A DNA stretch of 39,343 nt from an uncultured Eubacteriales bacterium (GTDB taxonomy: Bacteria; Bacillota; Clostridia; Peptostreptococcales; Anaerovoracaceae): positions 1 through 39,343 of the forward strand of contig URGK01000014.1 of the NCBI GenBank assembly GCA_900547295.1. Reading direction: 5' to 3'. Positions 9,420 through 16,575 of the stretch are shown here, one piece after another. The notes beneath the pieces were generated by a model. That model was not told the origin of the DNA and did no database searches. It saw only the letters and a list, made by a program, of their open reading frames with translations. A program made the translations under genes and the position numbers. The number at the start of each line of letters is the position of its first letter. The first letter of the stretch is position 1.

Positions 9420-10336
9420 CGCAGTATGAGGCGGCCTGCCGCAAAAGGACAAGGGTTTCCTCGCTTATAATATTTATACTGATACCGGCAACCATCGCGG
9501 CGGGATGCATATTTTTAGACAACGAAAGATATATGGTAGTATCTCTTGCCCTCCTTGTATATACCATGGTTCCGTTTTTTATGGTGTTTGAAAAACGAAA
9601 GCCCAAGGCAAGAGAGATAGTGCTTATAGCGATGATGGCGGCAATTACGGTATGCGCGCAGCTGTTTTTTCATATGGTGCTGCCACTTCAGATAGGAACC
9701 GCCCTGATTATTATTTCCGGCATAGCGCTGGGTCCCGAAGCGGGGTTTCTTATAGGGGCAACTGCAAGATTTATATGCAACTTCTATATGGGGCAGGGAC
9801 CATGGACGCCGTGGCAGATGTTCTGCTGGGGACTTCTGGGCTTTCTTGCGGGGCTTGCGTTTAACAGGATAGAGCTTGACAAGCTGAAATCAAGAAATTT
9901 CAAGGTGATTTTAGGACCTGTAATGTGCGTGGCCTTTGCAGTAATCGCTGCATACATATGCTACATAATATGGCCCGGTGAGGATAACACCTTCTTCGGC
10001 TGGAGACTGTATGTATTCGGAGCCGCGGGACTTCTGGCGGGAGTGCTGCTTCAGCGCAAAAGGCTTCCCGCAGACAACATAACGCTTACGGTTTTTACGT
10101 TCTTTACAACCTTCATAATATACGGAGGGCTGATGAACATATGCGCCATGGTGACATCGGCGGCGCTTCCGGGCGGAGCGCCTGTAAGCATGGGGACTCT
10201 CAAAACCCTCCTTATAACCGGGGCGCCCTATGACGCGACTCATGCTGCAACGGCGGCGCTGTGCGTGTTTGTTTTCGGTGATGCCATGATAAAAAAGCTT
10301 GAGAGAATTAAGATTAAATACGGAATATACAGATAG
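9398..10336 (+). CDS. ECF transporter S component, predicted corrinoid/cobalamin-specific (CbrT-like role)
   Basis: The 312-residue integral membrane protein carries the substrate-binding S-component fold in its last ~240 residues (ALGPEAGFLIGATARF, then a WTPWQMFCWGLLGFLAG helix). Two further hydrophobic helices lie at the N-terminus (about 20-37 and 44-62), so it probably has about eight membrane spans rather than six. GTG 9398 is chosen as start because a perfect GGGAGGAGG lies at 9382-9390 with a 7-base gap; an upstream in-frame ATG at 9380 overlaps that site. The gene overlaps the ATPase gene by 22 bases. Substrate specificity is inferred only from the B12 riboswitch and the transcobalamin-like neighbours. 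CbrT is the experimentally supported cobalamin S component known to me, but I cannot tell whether this is its ortholog. Confidence 0.85.
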   Translation: MRQGFNVTQYEAACRKRTRVSSLIIFILIPATIAAGCIFLDNERYMVVSLALLVYTMVPFFMVFEKRKPKAREIVLIAMMAAITVCAQLFFHMVLPLQIGTALIIISGIALGPEAGFLIGATARFICNFYMGQGPWTPWQMFCWGLLGFLAGLAFNRIELDKLKSRNFKVILGPVMCVAFAVIAAYICYIIWPGEDNTFFGWRLYVFGAAGLLAGVLLQRKRLPADNITLTVFTFFTTFIIYGGLMNICAMVTSAALPGGAPVSMGTLKTLLITGAPYDATHAATAALCVFVFGDAMIKKLERIKIKYGIYR

Positions 10337-10345
10337 GGGGACATT

Positions 10346-11614
10346 ATGAAACGGATAATATCAGTGCTTGTGACAGCGGTGATGATATTCACAGCTGCAT
10401 TTCAGTGCTCCTTTGCGGCACAGGTTACGGCAGAGGAAGCATACAGCAGCACAGGCAAAACCATTTACGAGAACACAGTTCAAAACATTGCTAAAGAGTC
10501 TGCATACGGATCAGAGTGGCATATATTAGGACTTGCAAGGTCAGAATATGCAGGCTGCGATGAAATATTTGAGAAATACTACGAAGATGTGGTTAAAGTG
10601 CTTAAAGAAAACAGCGGTGTGCTTTCAAAGAAAAAATACACAGAGTATTCAAGAGTCATAGTTGCAGTTAAAGCCATAGGCCGAAATCCGAAGAATACCG
10701 GCGGTTATGATGTGACAGCCAAACTGCTCGAAAAAGAGAATGTGGCAATACAGGGATTGAACGGACCTATATGGGCGCTGATTGCGCTTAATACAGACGG
10801 CTATGCAGACAGCTCTGCGGAGTTTAAAAAGACTGCAAAGGAATACATATCATATATATTAGACGCCGAAAAAGACGGCGGCGGCTGGTCTTTAAACAGC
10901 TCCGAGACAAATGCCGATGTGGATATAACGGGAATGGCGCTTACAGCGCTTGCACCGTATTATAAGGAGGACAGCAGGGTTAAAGAGTCTGCAGACAGAG
11001 CTCTTGCATGGCTTTCAGAAGTACAGAAAGACGACGGAGCCTATGCAAGCTGGGGCACTGTAAACTCCGAAAGCTGCGCGCAGGTTACAGTTGCGCTTAC
11101 TTCACTTGGAATAGACCTGAACAAGGATGAGAGATTTATCAAAAACGGCAAAAGCGTGCTTGACGGACTGCTGGGATTTTACACAGACGGCGGATTTAAA
11201 CATGTTTCAACAGGCAAGCTGAATGCAATGGCTACGGAGCAGGGATATTACGCGCTTACTGCATATTTCAGATTTACAGGCGGCAAAACCTCCCTTTATG
11301 ATATGTCAGATACGGGAACTGCCGCACCCGCAGCGCTTGCAAAGGCAAAGCTTGTTTCAGTGAAATCCGTTTCTAAAAAAGGCGTTAAAATCACATGGAA
11401 CAAGGTCAGGACTGCAAAAGGCTATCAGATAAAATACAGCGCTAAAAAGAATATGAAGGGTGCAAAGACGGTAACCTCAGGAGCTCTGTCAAAGAAGATA
11501 ACAAAGCTTAAGTCGGGAAAGAGATATTACTTTAAAGTCAGAGCGTACAAGACCGCTGACGGCAGCAGAATTTACGGAGGCTGGAGCAGCACTAAAAGCG
11601 TGAAAGTGAAATAG
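10346..11614 (+). CDS. Secreted alpha/alpha-barrel (prenyltransferase-like, transcobalamin alpha-domain-like) protein
   Basis: The 422-residue protein has a signal peptide (1-25, ending FAA). A helical repeat domain at about 35-320 has squalene-cyclase/prenyltransferase-type repeats (GGGWSLNSSETNADVDITGM, then DDGAYASWGTVNSESCAQVT and AMATEQGYYALTAYFRF). A Lys-rich Fn3-like domain fills about 335-422. The repeats match those of residues 1005-1290 of the giant surface protein, including the T-EQG-Y/F-AL ending, but no DUF4430 domain is attached. It lies 9 bases after the S-component gene behind GGGGG. The enzyme name 'prenyltransferase' would be misleading here: under a B12 riboswitch the fold is more likely a corrinoid-binding module as in intrinsic factor. 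It may work with the separate DUF4430 protein at 5940. Confidence 0.75.
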   Translation: MKRIISVLVTAVMIFTAAFQCSFAAQVTAEEAYSSTGKTIYENTVQNIAKESAYGSEWHILGLARSEYAGCDEIFEKYYEDVVKVLKENSGVLSKKKYTEYSRVIVAVKAIGRNPKNTGGYDVTAKLLEKENVAIQGLNGPIWALIALNTDGYADSSAEFKKTAKEYISYILDAEKDGGGWSLNSSETNADVDITGMALTALAPYYKEDSRVKESADRALAWLSEVQKDDGAYASWGTVNSESCAQVTVALTSLGIDLNKDERFIKNGKSVLDGLLGFYTDGGFKHVSTGKLNAMATEQGYYALTAYFRFTGGKTSLYDMSDTGTAAPAALAKAKLVSVKSVSKKGVKITWNKVRTAKGYQIKYSAKKNMKGAKTVTSGALSKKITKLKSGKRYYFKVRAYKTADGSRIYGGWSSTKSVKVK

Positions 11615-11629
11615 ATGGGAGGTAACATT

Positions 11630-12211
11630 ATGAAGAAAAATCTTGGAGCAGACACACTTGTATTTCCTACACCGGTATTTATCATAGGAACATACAATGA
11701 GGACGGAACACCCAATGCGATGAATGCGGCGTGGGGAGGCGTTGCAGCATCGGTTCCGCCTGCAGTTGCAATATCAATCAGAGAAGAAAGACAGACTTAC
11801 GAAAACATCAAAAACAAGGGAGCATTTACTGTAAATATTGCGGATGAGGCTCATATTTCGGAAGCAGATTATTTCGGTCTTGTATCAGGCAGCGAAGTAA
11901 GCAAGTTTGACAATGTTGATATGACAGCGGTTAAATCAGAATTTGTAGATGCGCCGTATATAGAGGAATTCCCTGTGGCTTTGGAATGCAGGGTTATGAG
12001 TATGAACACTGTAGGAAGCCATATTCAGATTGTAGGTGAAATTGTAAATGTGGCGGCAGATGAGGCTGTGCTTAACGAAAAGGGTGTTATAGATATTGAA
12101 AAGCTCAAGGCTATAGCATATGATCCGGCAGGCAGTAATTACATTGCGGCAAGTAAAATAGTCGGCAAGGCATTTTCAGCAGGAATTCCGCTTATGAATA
12201 AGGGGAAATAA
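11630..12211 (+). CDS. Flavin reductase-like FMN-binding protein (flavoredoxin type)
   Basis: The 193-residue protein has the flavin reductase-like split-barrel signature: TPVFIIGTYNEDGTPNAMNA at the start, then AISIREERQTYENIKN and GAFTVNIA. Members bind FMN and catalyse NAD(P)H-dependent flavin or small-molecule reduction. ATG 11630 is preferred over ATG 11615 because GGGAGG at 11617-11622 fits a 7-base spacing to it. It lies 15 bases after the alpha-barrel gene and before the operon terminator, so it is probably the last gene of the B12-regulated operon. A role in reducing or decyanating imported corrinoid is possible but is inference only; a general flavoredoxin role is equally open. Confidence 0.8.
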   Translation: MKKNLGADTLVFPTPVFIIGTYNEDGTPNAMNAAWGGVAASVPPAVAISIREERQTYENIKNKGAFTVNIADEAHISEADYFGLVSGSEVSKFDNVDMTAVKSEFVDAPYIEEFPVALECRVMSMNTVGSHIQIVGEIVNVAADEAVLNEKGVIDIEKLKAIAYDPAGSNYIAASKIVGKAFSAGIPLMNKGK

Positions 12212-12234
12212 ATTAAAGTTAATAAAGCAATGAG

Positions 12235-12263
12235 GGACAGGCTGGTATGCCTGTTCTTTTTAT
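12235..12263 (+). terminator. Intrinsic terminator closing the B12-regulated operon
   Basis: The stem GGACAGGC-type (12235-12242) pairs with GCCTGTTC (12249-12256), including one G-T pair, and is followed by TTTTTATTT. It follows the flavin reductase gene by 23 bases. Confidence 0.85.
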
Positions 12264-12274
12264 TTGACTTAAAA

Positions 12275-12283
12275 TGCTATAAT
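12275..12283 (+). promoter_or_regulatory. Extended -10 promoter for the sigma factor operon
   Basis: TGCTATAAT (12275-12283) is a perfect extended -10 element. No good -35 hexamer is seen at the usual distance. It lies 75 bases before the sigma factor start, leaving a leader of about 65 bases; no obvious ECF-sigma autoregulatory AAC element was recognised. Confidence 0.55.
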
Positions 12284-12358
12284 TAAGGTGAGACTTTTGG
12301 CAGGTATATACGACTAATAATTGAAAGGGATGAATACCTTTTGGAAAGGAGGAGGCGG

Positions 12359-12916
12359 ATGGACAGCGGTGCAGACAACTATCGCCGTTTTCTTGACGGT
12401 GATGATGAGGGGCTGGCGGAGATAGTCAGAGAATACAAGGACGGACTTATTCTTTACTTAAACTGTTATGTTAACAACCTGTATATTGCAGAGGAGCTGA
12501 CTGAGGATACTTTTTTCAGGCTTATTACCAGGAAACCTAAATTCTCAGGGAAAAGCACATTCAAATCGTGGCTTTATGCAATAGGGCGCAATACGGCGGT
12601 GGACTTTATTAGGCACAATTCCAGACAGATAAGTGCTCCGATTGAGAATATGGAAAGCTACAGAGACGAGGAGTGCTGTCTTGAAGAGTCATATATCAGA
12701 GAAGAACAGAAAATAGCCGTTTACAAAGCTTTGTCAAGGCTTGCGGCTGATTATAGAAACATACTCTGGCTCATTTACTTTGAGGGGTTTTCAAACAGAG
12801 AGGCCGGGATGATATTAAAAAAGAGCGATCGCCAGATTAAAAATCTTCTCTACCGCGCAAAACAGAGTCTTAAGACAATACTTGAAAGAGAGGGGTTTCA
12901 TTATGAAAAGCAGTGA
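12359..12916 (+). CDS. ECF-type RNA polymerase sigma-70 factor
   Basis: The 185-residue protein has region 2 at about 18-85 (AEELTEDTFFRLITR, then TFKSWLYAIGRNTAVDFIRH) and region 4 at about 115-170 (LAADYRNILWLIYFEGFSNR, then RQIKNLLYRAKQSLK), the usual extracytoplasmic-function layout and size. ATG 12359 is chosen because AAAGGAGG (12345-12352) lies 6 bases upstream; an upstream TTG at 12341 would place the ribosome site inside the gene. The next gene overlaps it by 14 bases and encodes a membrane protein, the standard sigma/anti-sigma arrangement. The signal it answers to is not visible in the sequence. Confidence 0.92.
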   Translation: MDSGADNYRRFLDGDDEGLAEIVREYKDGLILYLNCYVNNLYIAEELTEDTFFRLITRKPKFSGKSTFKSWLYAIGRNTAVDFIRHNSRQISAPIENMESYRDEECCLEESYIREEQKIAVYKALSRLAADYRNILWLIYFEGFSNREAGMILKKSDRQIKNLLYRAKQSLKTILEREGFHYEKQ

Positions 12917-13571
12917 GGAAATGGTAACAAGCCTGTTTGAACGCAGAGCGCAGTACGATGCGAAGCAGAAACAGAAAAAGAAGATATTTATTCGCGCAGG
13001 GGCGGTTTTAGGCTGTGTATGCCTTATTGTATTTGCGGGTATCGGCATCAGACACGGAACTGTATCGGATATGGCGCAGCAGGGGAATAAAATTGTAATC
13101 GGACATACCGACGGCATTATGATAGACAGCAGCAGGAAGCTTGATTTTAAACTTAAGCCTGAGGATTTTGTTGAAATGGATAAAGCTTCGCTGACTGAAT
13201 ATTACGGAACAGAGCTGTTTCCCGAGGTTCCCAAAGACCTTGAGGAATGGGATGATATTCAGGGTGTGTACAGAGAAAACGGCGGCACAGGAGATGTATA
13301 TTATGACGGAGTCATTCTGAATTACTCCAATGAGGATTTTTCAAGAAGTGTAAATCTGGAGATTGAAAAGGGAAGCCTGCCTGTAAGCTGCTATGCGTTT
13401 TTTGATGAAATAGAGGAGAGGTCGGTTATAGAGGGTACAGAGGTGAAAATTGCTGAGGCTGACGGATATTATTATGCGCAGTTTATGTATAAAGACGCCG
13501 GCTTTCAGATAATAGGTCAGGGGCTGACTGAAAGTGAATTTGTGGATGTTATAGCTTCGCTGATAAAATAG
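12903..13571 (+). CDS. Membrane-anchored anti-sigma-like protein, DUF4367-like C-terminus
   Basis: The 222-residue protein has a short basic cytoplasmic part (about 1-30, KQKQKKK), one membrane helix at about 32-50, and an extracytoplasmic domain. The last ~75 residues resemble the DUF4367 domain found in Firmicute anti-sigma factors (GYYYAQFMYKDAGFQIIGQG, then TESEFVDVIASL). ATG 12903 with AGAGAGGGG upstream overlaps the sigma gene end by 14 bases, implying coupled translation and a 1:1 partner. The cytoplasmic part is too short for a full zinc anti-sigma domain and has no HxxxCxxC motif, so the binding mode to the sigma factor is unclear. No close family name can be given with certainty. 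Confidence 0.65.
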   Translation: MKSSEEMVTSLFERRAQYDAKQKQKKKIFIRAGAVLGCVCLIVFAGIGIRHGTVSDMAQQGNKIVIGHTDGIMIDSSRKLDFKLKPEDFVEMDKASLTEYYGTELFPEVPKDLEEWDDIQGVYRENGGTGDVYYDGVILNYSNEDFSRSVNLEIEKGSLPVSCYAFFDEIEERSVIEGTEVKIAEADGYYYAQFMYKDAGFQIIGQGLTESEFVDVIASLIK

Positions 13572-13639
13572 GCAGGAAATATAAGGTTGCATACAAAAAC
13601 CTAAAAAATATGTAAAAATACATTTTATAGAAAATATGG

Positions 13640-13668
13640 TTGACTAATGCAAATGTGCCTCATATAAT
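13640..13668 (+). promoter_or_regulatory. Sigma-A promoter for the Rpn nuclease gene
   Basis: TTGACT (13640-13645) and TATAAT (13663-13668) are separated by 17 bases. Downstream in the leader, ATATAC-N3-GTATAT forms an inverted repeat at 13699-13713, a possible operator. The ribosome site AAGGAGG ends about 9 bases before ATG 13741. Confidence 0.75.
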
Positions 13669-13740
13669 TATATACAATAAGACAACTAGGAACTTGTAAT
13701 ATACGACGTATATGATATATAATTAAGGAGGCAACAGTAG

Positions 13741-14592
13741 ATGAAGCATACAAACCCACCTAAAAAACTGCAGGATTTAAACCTGATGGACCGCTTTCTG
13801 TTCAGTGAACTGATTGAGAGCGCAGAAGCATATAAGATAATTCTTGAAATCATTCTTGAAAGAGAAATCAACTTTAAAGGGGAACCCATTGCGGAGAATG
13901 AGAAACGAAAGGAGCTTCTGGGAAAAATAGCAAGGCTTGATGTATGCGCCATAGGTGATGACGATAGAGTTTACAATGCCGAAGTGCAGAAGGAAAACCA
14001 AAATAATTTACATAAAAGAATGCGTTATTACGGCGCGTTAATGACAAGCAAGCTGCTGCCTGAGGGAACTATAGACTATAACAGGTTAAGTGACCTGTGT
14101 ATGATAGTAATAGCAGGCTTTGATATGGGCGGAGAAGGAAAATACCGCTATACAGTTCGCAGAATGTATGAGGGATATCCTGACAAAGAGGTATATGACG
14201 GAGAAGTAATTCTCTATCTGAACACCAAAGGTAAAGACCTTGAGGGAGTAAGCAATGAGCTTATAGCTATGCTTGAATACTTTGAGGAAACAACAGATGA
14301 TAAGGCATTGTCATCAGGATATGAGAGGATAATCAGACTTAATGAGATAGTATCATCCATTAAGGCAAGTGATGAGATTGGAGTGAAGTATATGAACGCA
14401 TATGAAGAGAGAATGCACGATATACAGGAGGCCAGAGAACAGGGCGAGGAAATAGGTAGAAGCGAAGGCGAGGCTTCCGGCAGAGCAGAGCGTGAGCTTG
14501 AGATGGCGAAGGCGATGAAAGTGGATAATGAGCCTGTAGAGAAGATCGTTAAATATACAGGGCTGCCTAAAGAGAAAGTTGAGTTGCTATAA
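13741..14592 (+). CDS. Rpn family recombination-promoting nuclease / PD-(D/E)XK transposase-like protein
   Basis: The 283-residue protein has an N-terminal PD-(D/E)XK nuclease core: LMDRFLFSELIES at the start, then RLDVCAIGDDDRVYNAEVQ, which supplies the catalytic Asp, the Glu-x-Gln and the following Lys/Glu region. A C-terminal helical part (about 215-283) has a GEEIGRSEGEASGRAERE tail typical of Rpn proteins. Rpn proteins (RpnA-E in E. coli) are DNA endonucleases linked to recombination and to phage and plasmid defence or horizontal spread, often annotated as transposases. It is a single-gene unit with its own promoter and a following stem-loop. No terminal repeats or target duplications were seen, so it is not shown to be mobile. 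Confidence 0.88.
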   Translation: MKHTNPPKKLQDLNLMDRFLFSELIESAEAYKIILEIILEREINFKGEPIAENEKRKELLGKIARLDVCAIGDDDRVYNAEVQKENQNNLHKRMRYYGALMTSKLLPEGTIDYNRLSDLCMIVIAGFDMGGEGKYRYTVRRMYEGYPDKEVYDGEVILYLNTKGKDLEGVSNELIAMLEYFEETTDDKALSSGYERIIRLNEIVSSIKASDEIGVKYMNAYEERMHDIQEAREQGEEIGRSEGEASGRAERELEMAKAMKVDNEPVEKIVKYTGLPKEKVELL

Positions 14593-14638
14593 CTTTTACA
14601 GATAATCTGCATACCCAAAAGCTTTAAACTGAATATAA

Positions 14639-14676
14639 ACCCCGTATGATATAATTGCTGTTATACGGGGTATTTT
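14639..14676 (+). terminator. Stem-loop terminator after the Rpn gene
   Basis: A perfect 9-bp stem (ACCCCGTAT 14639-14647 with ATACGGGGT 14663-14671) is followed by ATTTTAG. The short T tract lowers confidence. The 15-base loop contains a TATAATT sequence. Confidence 0.65.
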
Positions 14677-14740
14677 AGATCCTTGTATATGATATTTTAT
14701 AAGCAGGGTCTTTTTATAATTGCCGGAGCAATGTTTTTCC

Positions 14741-14769
14741 TTTTCGCAGGCGCTCAAAGATGATATAAT
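14741..14769 (+). promoter_or_regulatory. Possible promoter for the EamA-to-Trs operon
   Basis: TATAAT (14764-14769) lies 32 bases before the EamA start. The hexamer 17 bases upstream (TTTTCG, 14741-14746) is a poor -35 match, so the promoter is weak or needs an activator. Confidence 0.4.
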
Positions 14770-14800
14770 TTAGACAGAACATCTATAGGGAGGACTTTGC

Positions 14801-15703
14801 TTGCTTGATAAACTTGTAAAAAAATACGGAGCGCCGGTAGGCGTTATATCACTGGTTATTGCTGCGCTACTTTGGGGAGGCGAATATGTTGTAGCTAAAG
14901 ACGTGCTTGACACAATTGCGCCCAACTGGACAAACATTATAAGGGATGCGCTTACTGCTATTATGGCGCTTGTAATCTGGCGAAAGGATTTCAGAGCGGC
15001 TACGGCAGGCGACTGGAAAAGAGGCGCAATCTGCGGGACTTTGTTCGGACTTGGAGGCGCGCTTCAGACTATGGGGCTGGAGCTGATTAACACAGGAGTA
15101 AACGCTTTCATTTCGGCAGCCTATGTTGTAATAGTCCCGTTTATGGTATGGATAATCGAAAAATCAAGACCTGCAGGCAAAGTGTTTGTAAGCGCAGCCA
15201 TAGCAATGGCTGGCGTTACAATAATGTCCATAACGGGCATTACCTCAGGGGCGCTTTCCATGGGCAAGGGCGAGATGCTTTCTCTTATGAGCGCTTTCTG
15301 CTATGCGGGAGCGATAGTTACGGCAGACTATTTCACAAGAAAAACCAGCGTATCCCTGATAACAGGCATGCAGTTTATATTTTCTTTTGCAGTTGCTCTT
15401 GTAATGGCGTTGGCGCTGGGAGAACCGGTACCATCATTTGATATGGTTTCAGCGCCGATAGTTATGGAATTTATATACCTTGTAGTATTTGGTACATTCT
15501 TTACACAGCTTCTGTTTACCTTTGGAGTCAAATACGCTTCGGCTTCACAGGCCGGCGTTATATTCCCGCTGGAGTCAGTTTCGGCGACGGTATTCGGCTG
15601 CATATTCCTGCATGAGATAATGCAGGGAGTGCAGATTGCGGGAAGCATTCTGATACTGCTTTCCATTATTATAAGCAGCGTGGAGTTTAAGAAAAATGAT
15701 TAA
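14801..15703 (+). CDS. EamA/DMT-family transporter
   Basis: The 300-residue integral membrane protein has about ten hydrophobic helices in two EamA repeats. The first contains VIAALLWGGEYVVAKDVL and the second LSLMSAFCYAGAIVTADYFT. The family exports or imports metabolites such as amino acids and nucleotide-sugar-like compounds; the substrate cannot be told from sequence. The start is TTG 14801, supported by GGGAGGA 7 bases upstream and by the absence of a nearby in-frame ATG. It is the first gene of a closely packed series that leads into the Trs cassette and overlaps the next gene by 8 bases. Confidence 0.9.
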   Translation: MLDKLVKKYGAPVGVISLVIAALLWGGEYVVAKDVLDTIAPNWTNIIRDALTAIMALVIWRKDFRAATAGDWKRGAICGTLFGLGGALQTMGLELINTGVNAFISAAYVVIVPFMVWIIEKSRPAGKVFVSAAIAMAGVTIMSITGITSGALSMGKGEMLSLMSAFCYAGAIVTADYFTRKTSVSLITGMQFIFSFAVALVMALALGEPVPSFDMVSAPIVMEFIYLVVFGTFFTQLLFTFGVKYASASQAGVIFPLESVSATVFGCIFLHEIMQGVQIAGSILILLSIIISSVEFKKND

Positions 15704-16058
15704 AAAAGCAGACATAATTCTTGCAGCGGTTCTTATAATTGCAGGGCTTGCCATGTCATATATGCTGTCTTTCGGACAGGAAGCAGGCTCCCGTGCGGAG
15801 ATATATTCAGACGGCAAACTTTACGGCATATACGCCCTTGATGAGGACAGAGAAATCACAGTTGCAGAGAACGGACATACAAACATAATTGCAATCAAAG
15901 ACGGCAGTATGTATATGAAATCGGCAGACTGCAATGGACACGACTGTATCAGTCAGGGCAGTATTTCCAAAACAGGGCAGAGTATAATCTGCCTGCCCAA
16001 CAAAGTAGTTGCAGAAATCACAGGAGGAAGCTCGGAGCTTGATGCCGTAGCCAGATAA
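15696..16058 (+). CDS. NusG domain II-containing small membrane-anchored protein
   Basis: The 120-residue protein has one N-terminal membrane helix (about 5-22) and an external NusG_II-type beta domain with the family's Cys pattern (CNGHDC and later IICLPNKVVAEI). Such proteins are not transcription factors. They are commonly encoded next to Gx transporter (heptaprenyl diphosphate synthase component I-like) genes and often near ApbE flavin transferases in anaerobes. Here the Gx gene follows after one base, but no ApbE is present. ATG 15696 overlaps the EamA stop. Its biochemical role is unknown. Confidence 0.8.
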   Translation: MIKKADIILAAVLIIAGLAMSYMLSFGQEAGSRAEIYSDGKLYGIYALDEDREITVAENGHTNIIAIKDGSMYMKSADCNGHDCISQGSISKTGQSIICLPNKVVAEITGGSSELDAVAR

Positions 16059-16059
16059 A

Positions 16060-16563
16060 ATGAACAGTAAAAACAGTGCAAAAAAAACAGCAGTAGCAGG
16101 TCTTATGACGGCTCTGGCGCTGATATTTTCATATATAGAAGTACTGATACCCTTTAACTTCGGCGTGCCGGGCATCAAGCTTGGCATTGCAAACCTTGTA
16201 GTCATAATCGCTCTGTACAGACTGGGATACAGATATGCGCTTGGCATAAACACAGTCAGGGTGCTGGTGGCGGGACTTTTGTTCAGCGGGCTCTTCGGAG
16301 CACTTTATTCGCTGGCGGGAGCGCTTATGTCCTTTGCAGTGATGGTGCTTGTCAAAAAAGCAAAGGTGTTTTCGGTTACGGGAGTTTCAATAGCAGGCGG
16401 CGTTGCTCACAATCTGGGACAGATACTGGTGGCGGCGTTGCTGGTGGAGAATATAAGGATATTTGTGTACTTTCCGGTTCTCATATTTTCGGGAGTCGCA
16501 AGCGGCGCAATCATCGGAATAGTATCGTATTTCATACTCAGGAGAATTCCTGAATTCAAATAA
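16060..16563 (+). CDS. Gx transporter family protein (Hpre_diP_synt_I family)
   Basis: The 167-residue membrane protein has about five helices. Its signature region LIPFNFGVPGIKLGIANLVV is typical of the family labelled 'heptaprenyl diphosphate synthase component I', now mostly regarded as an ECF S-component-like Gx transporter. The annotation as a prenyl synthase subunit is probably wrong for this protein because no synthase partner lies nearby. It follows the NusG-II gene by one base and precedes the radical SAM gene by 12 bases. The substrate is unknown. Confidence 0.82.
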   Translation: MNSKNSAKKTAVAGLMTALALIFSYIEVLIPFNFGVPGIKLGIANLVVIIALYRLGYRYALGINTVRVLVAGLLFSGLFGALYSLAGALMSFAVMVLVKKAKVFSVTGVSIAGGVAHNLGQILVAALLVENIRIFVYFPVLIFSGVASGAIIGIVSYFILRRIPEFK

Positions 16564-16575
16564 AGGGAGACAAGA

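Noticed and set aside
10346..11614. Calling the alpha-barrel protein a squalene cyclase or prenyltransferase enzyme
   Set aside because: It is secreted, lacks an evident catalytic DxDD or zinc site, and sits under a B12 riboswitch; the fold is shared with cobalamin carriers.
13741..14592. Insertion sequence or transposon around the Rpn gene
   Set aside because: No terminal inverted repeats or target duplications were found flanking the gene.
16060..16563. Heptaprenyl diphosphate synthase component I
   Set aside because: No component II or quinone gene is near, and the membrane topology with the NusG-II neighbour fits the Gx transporter group better.
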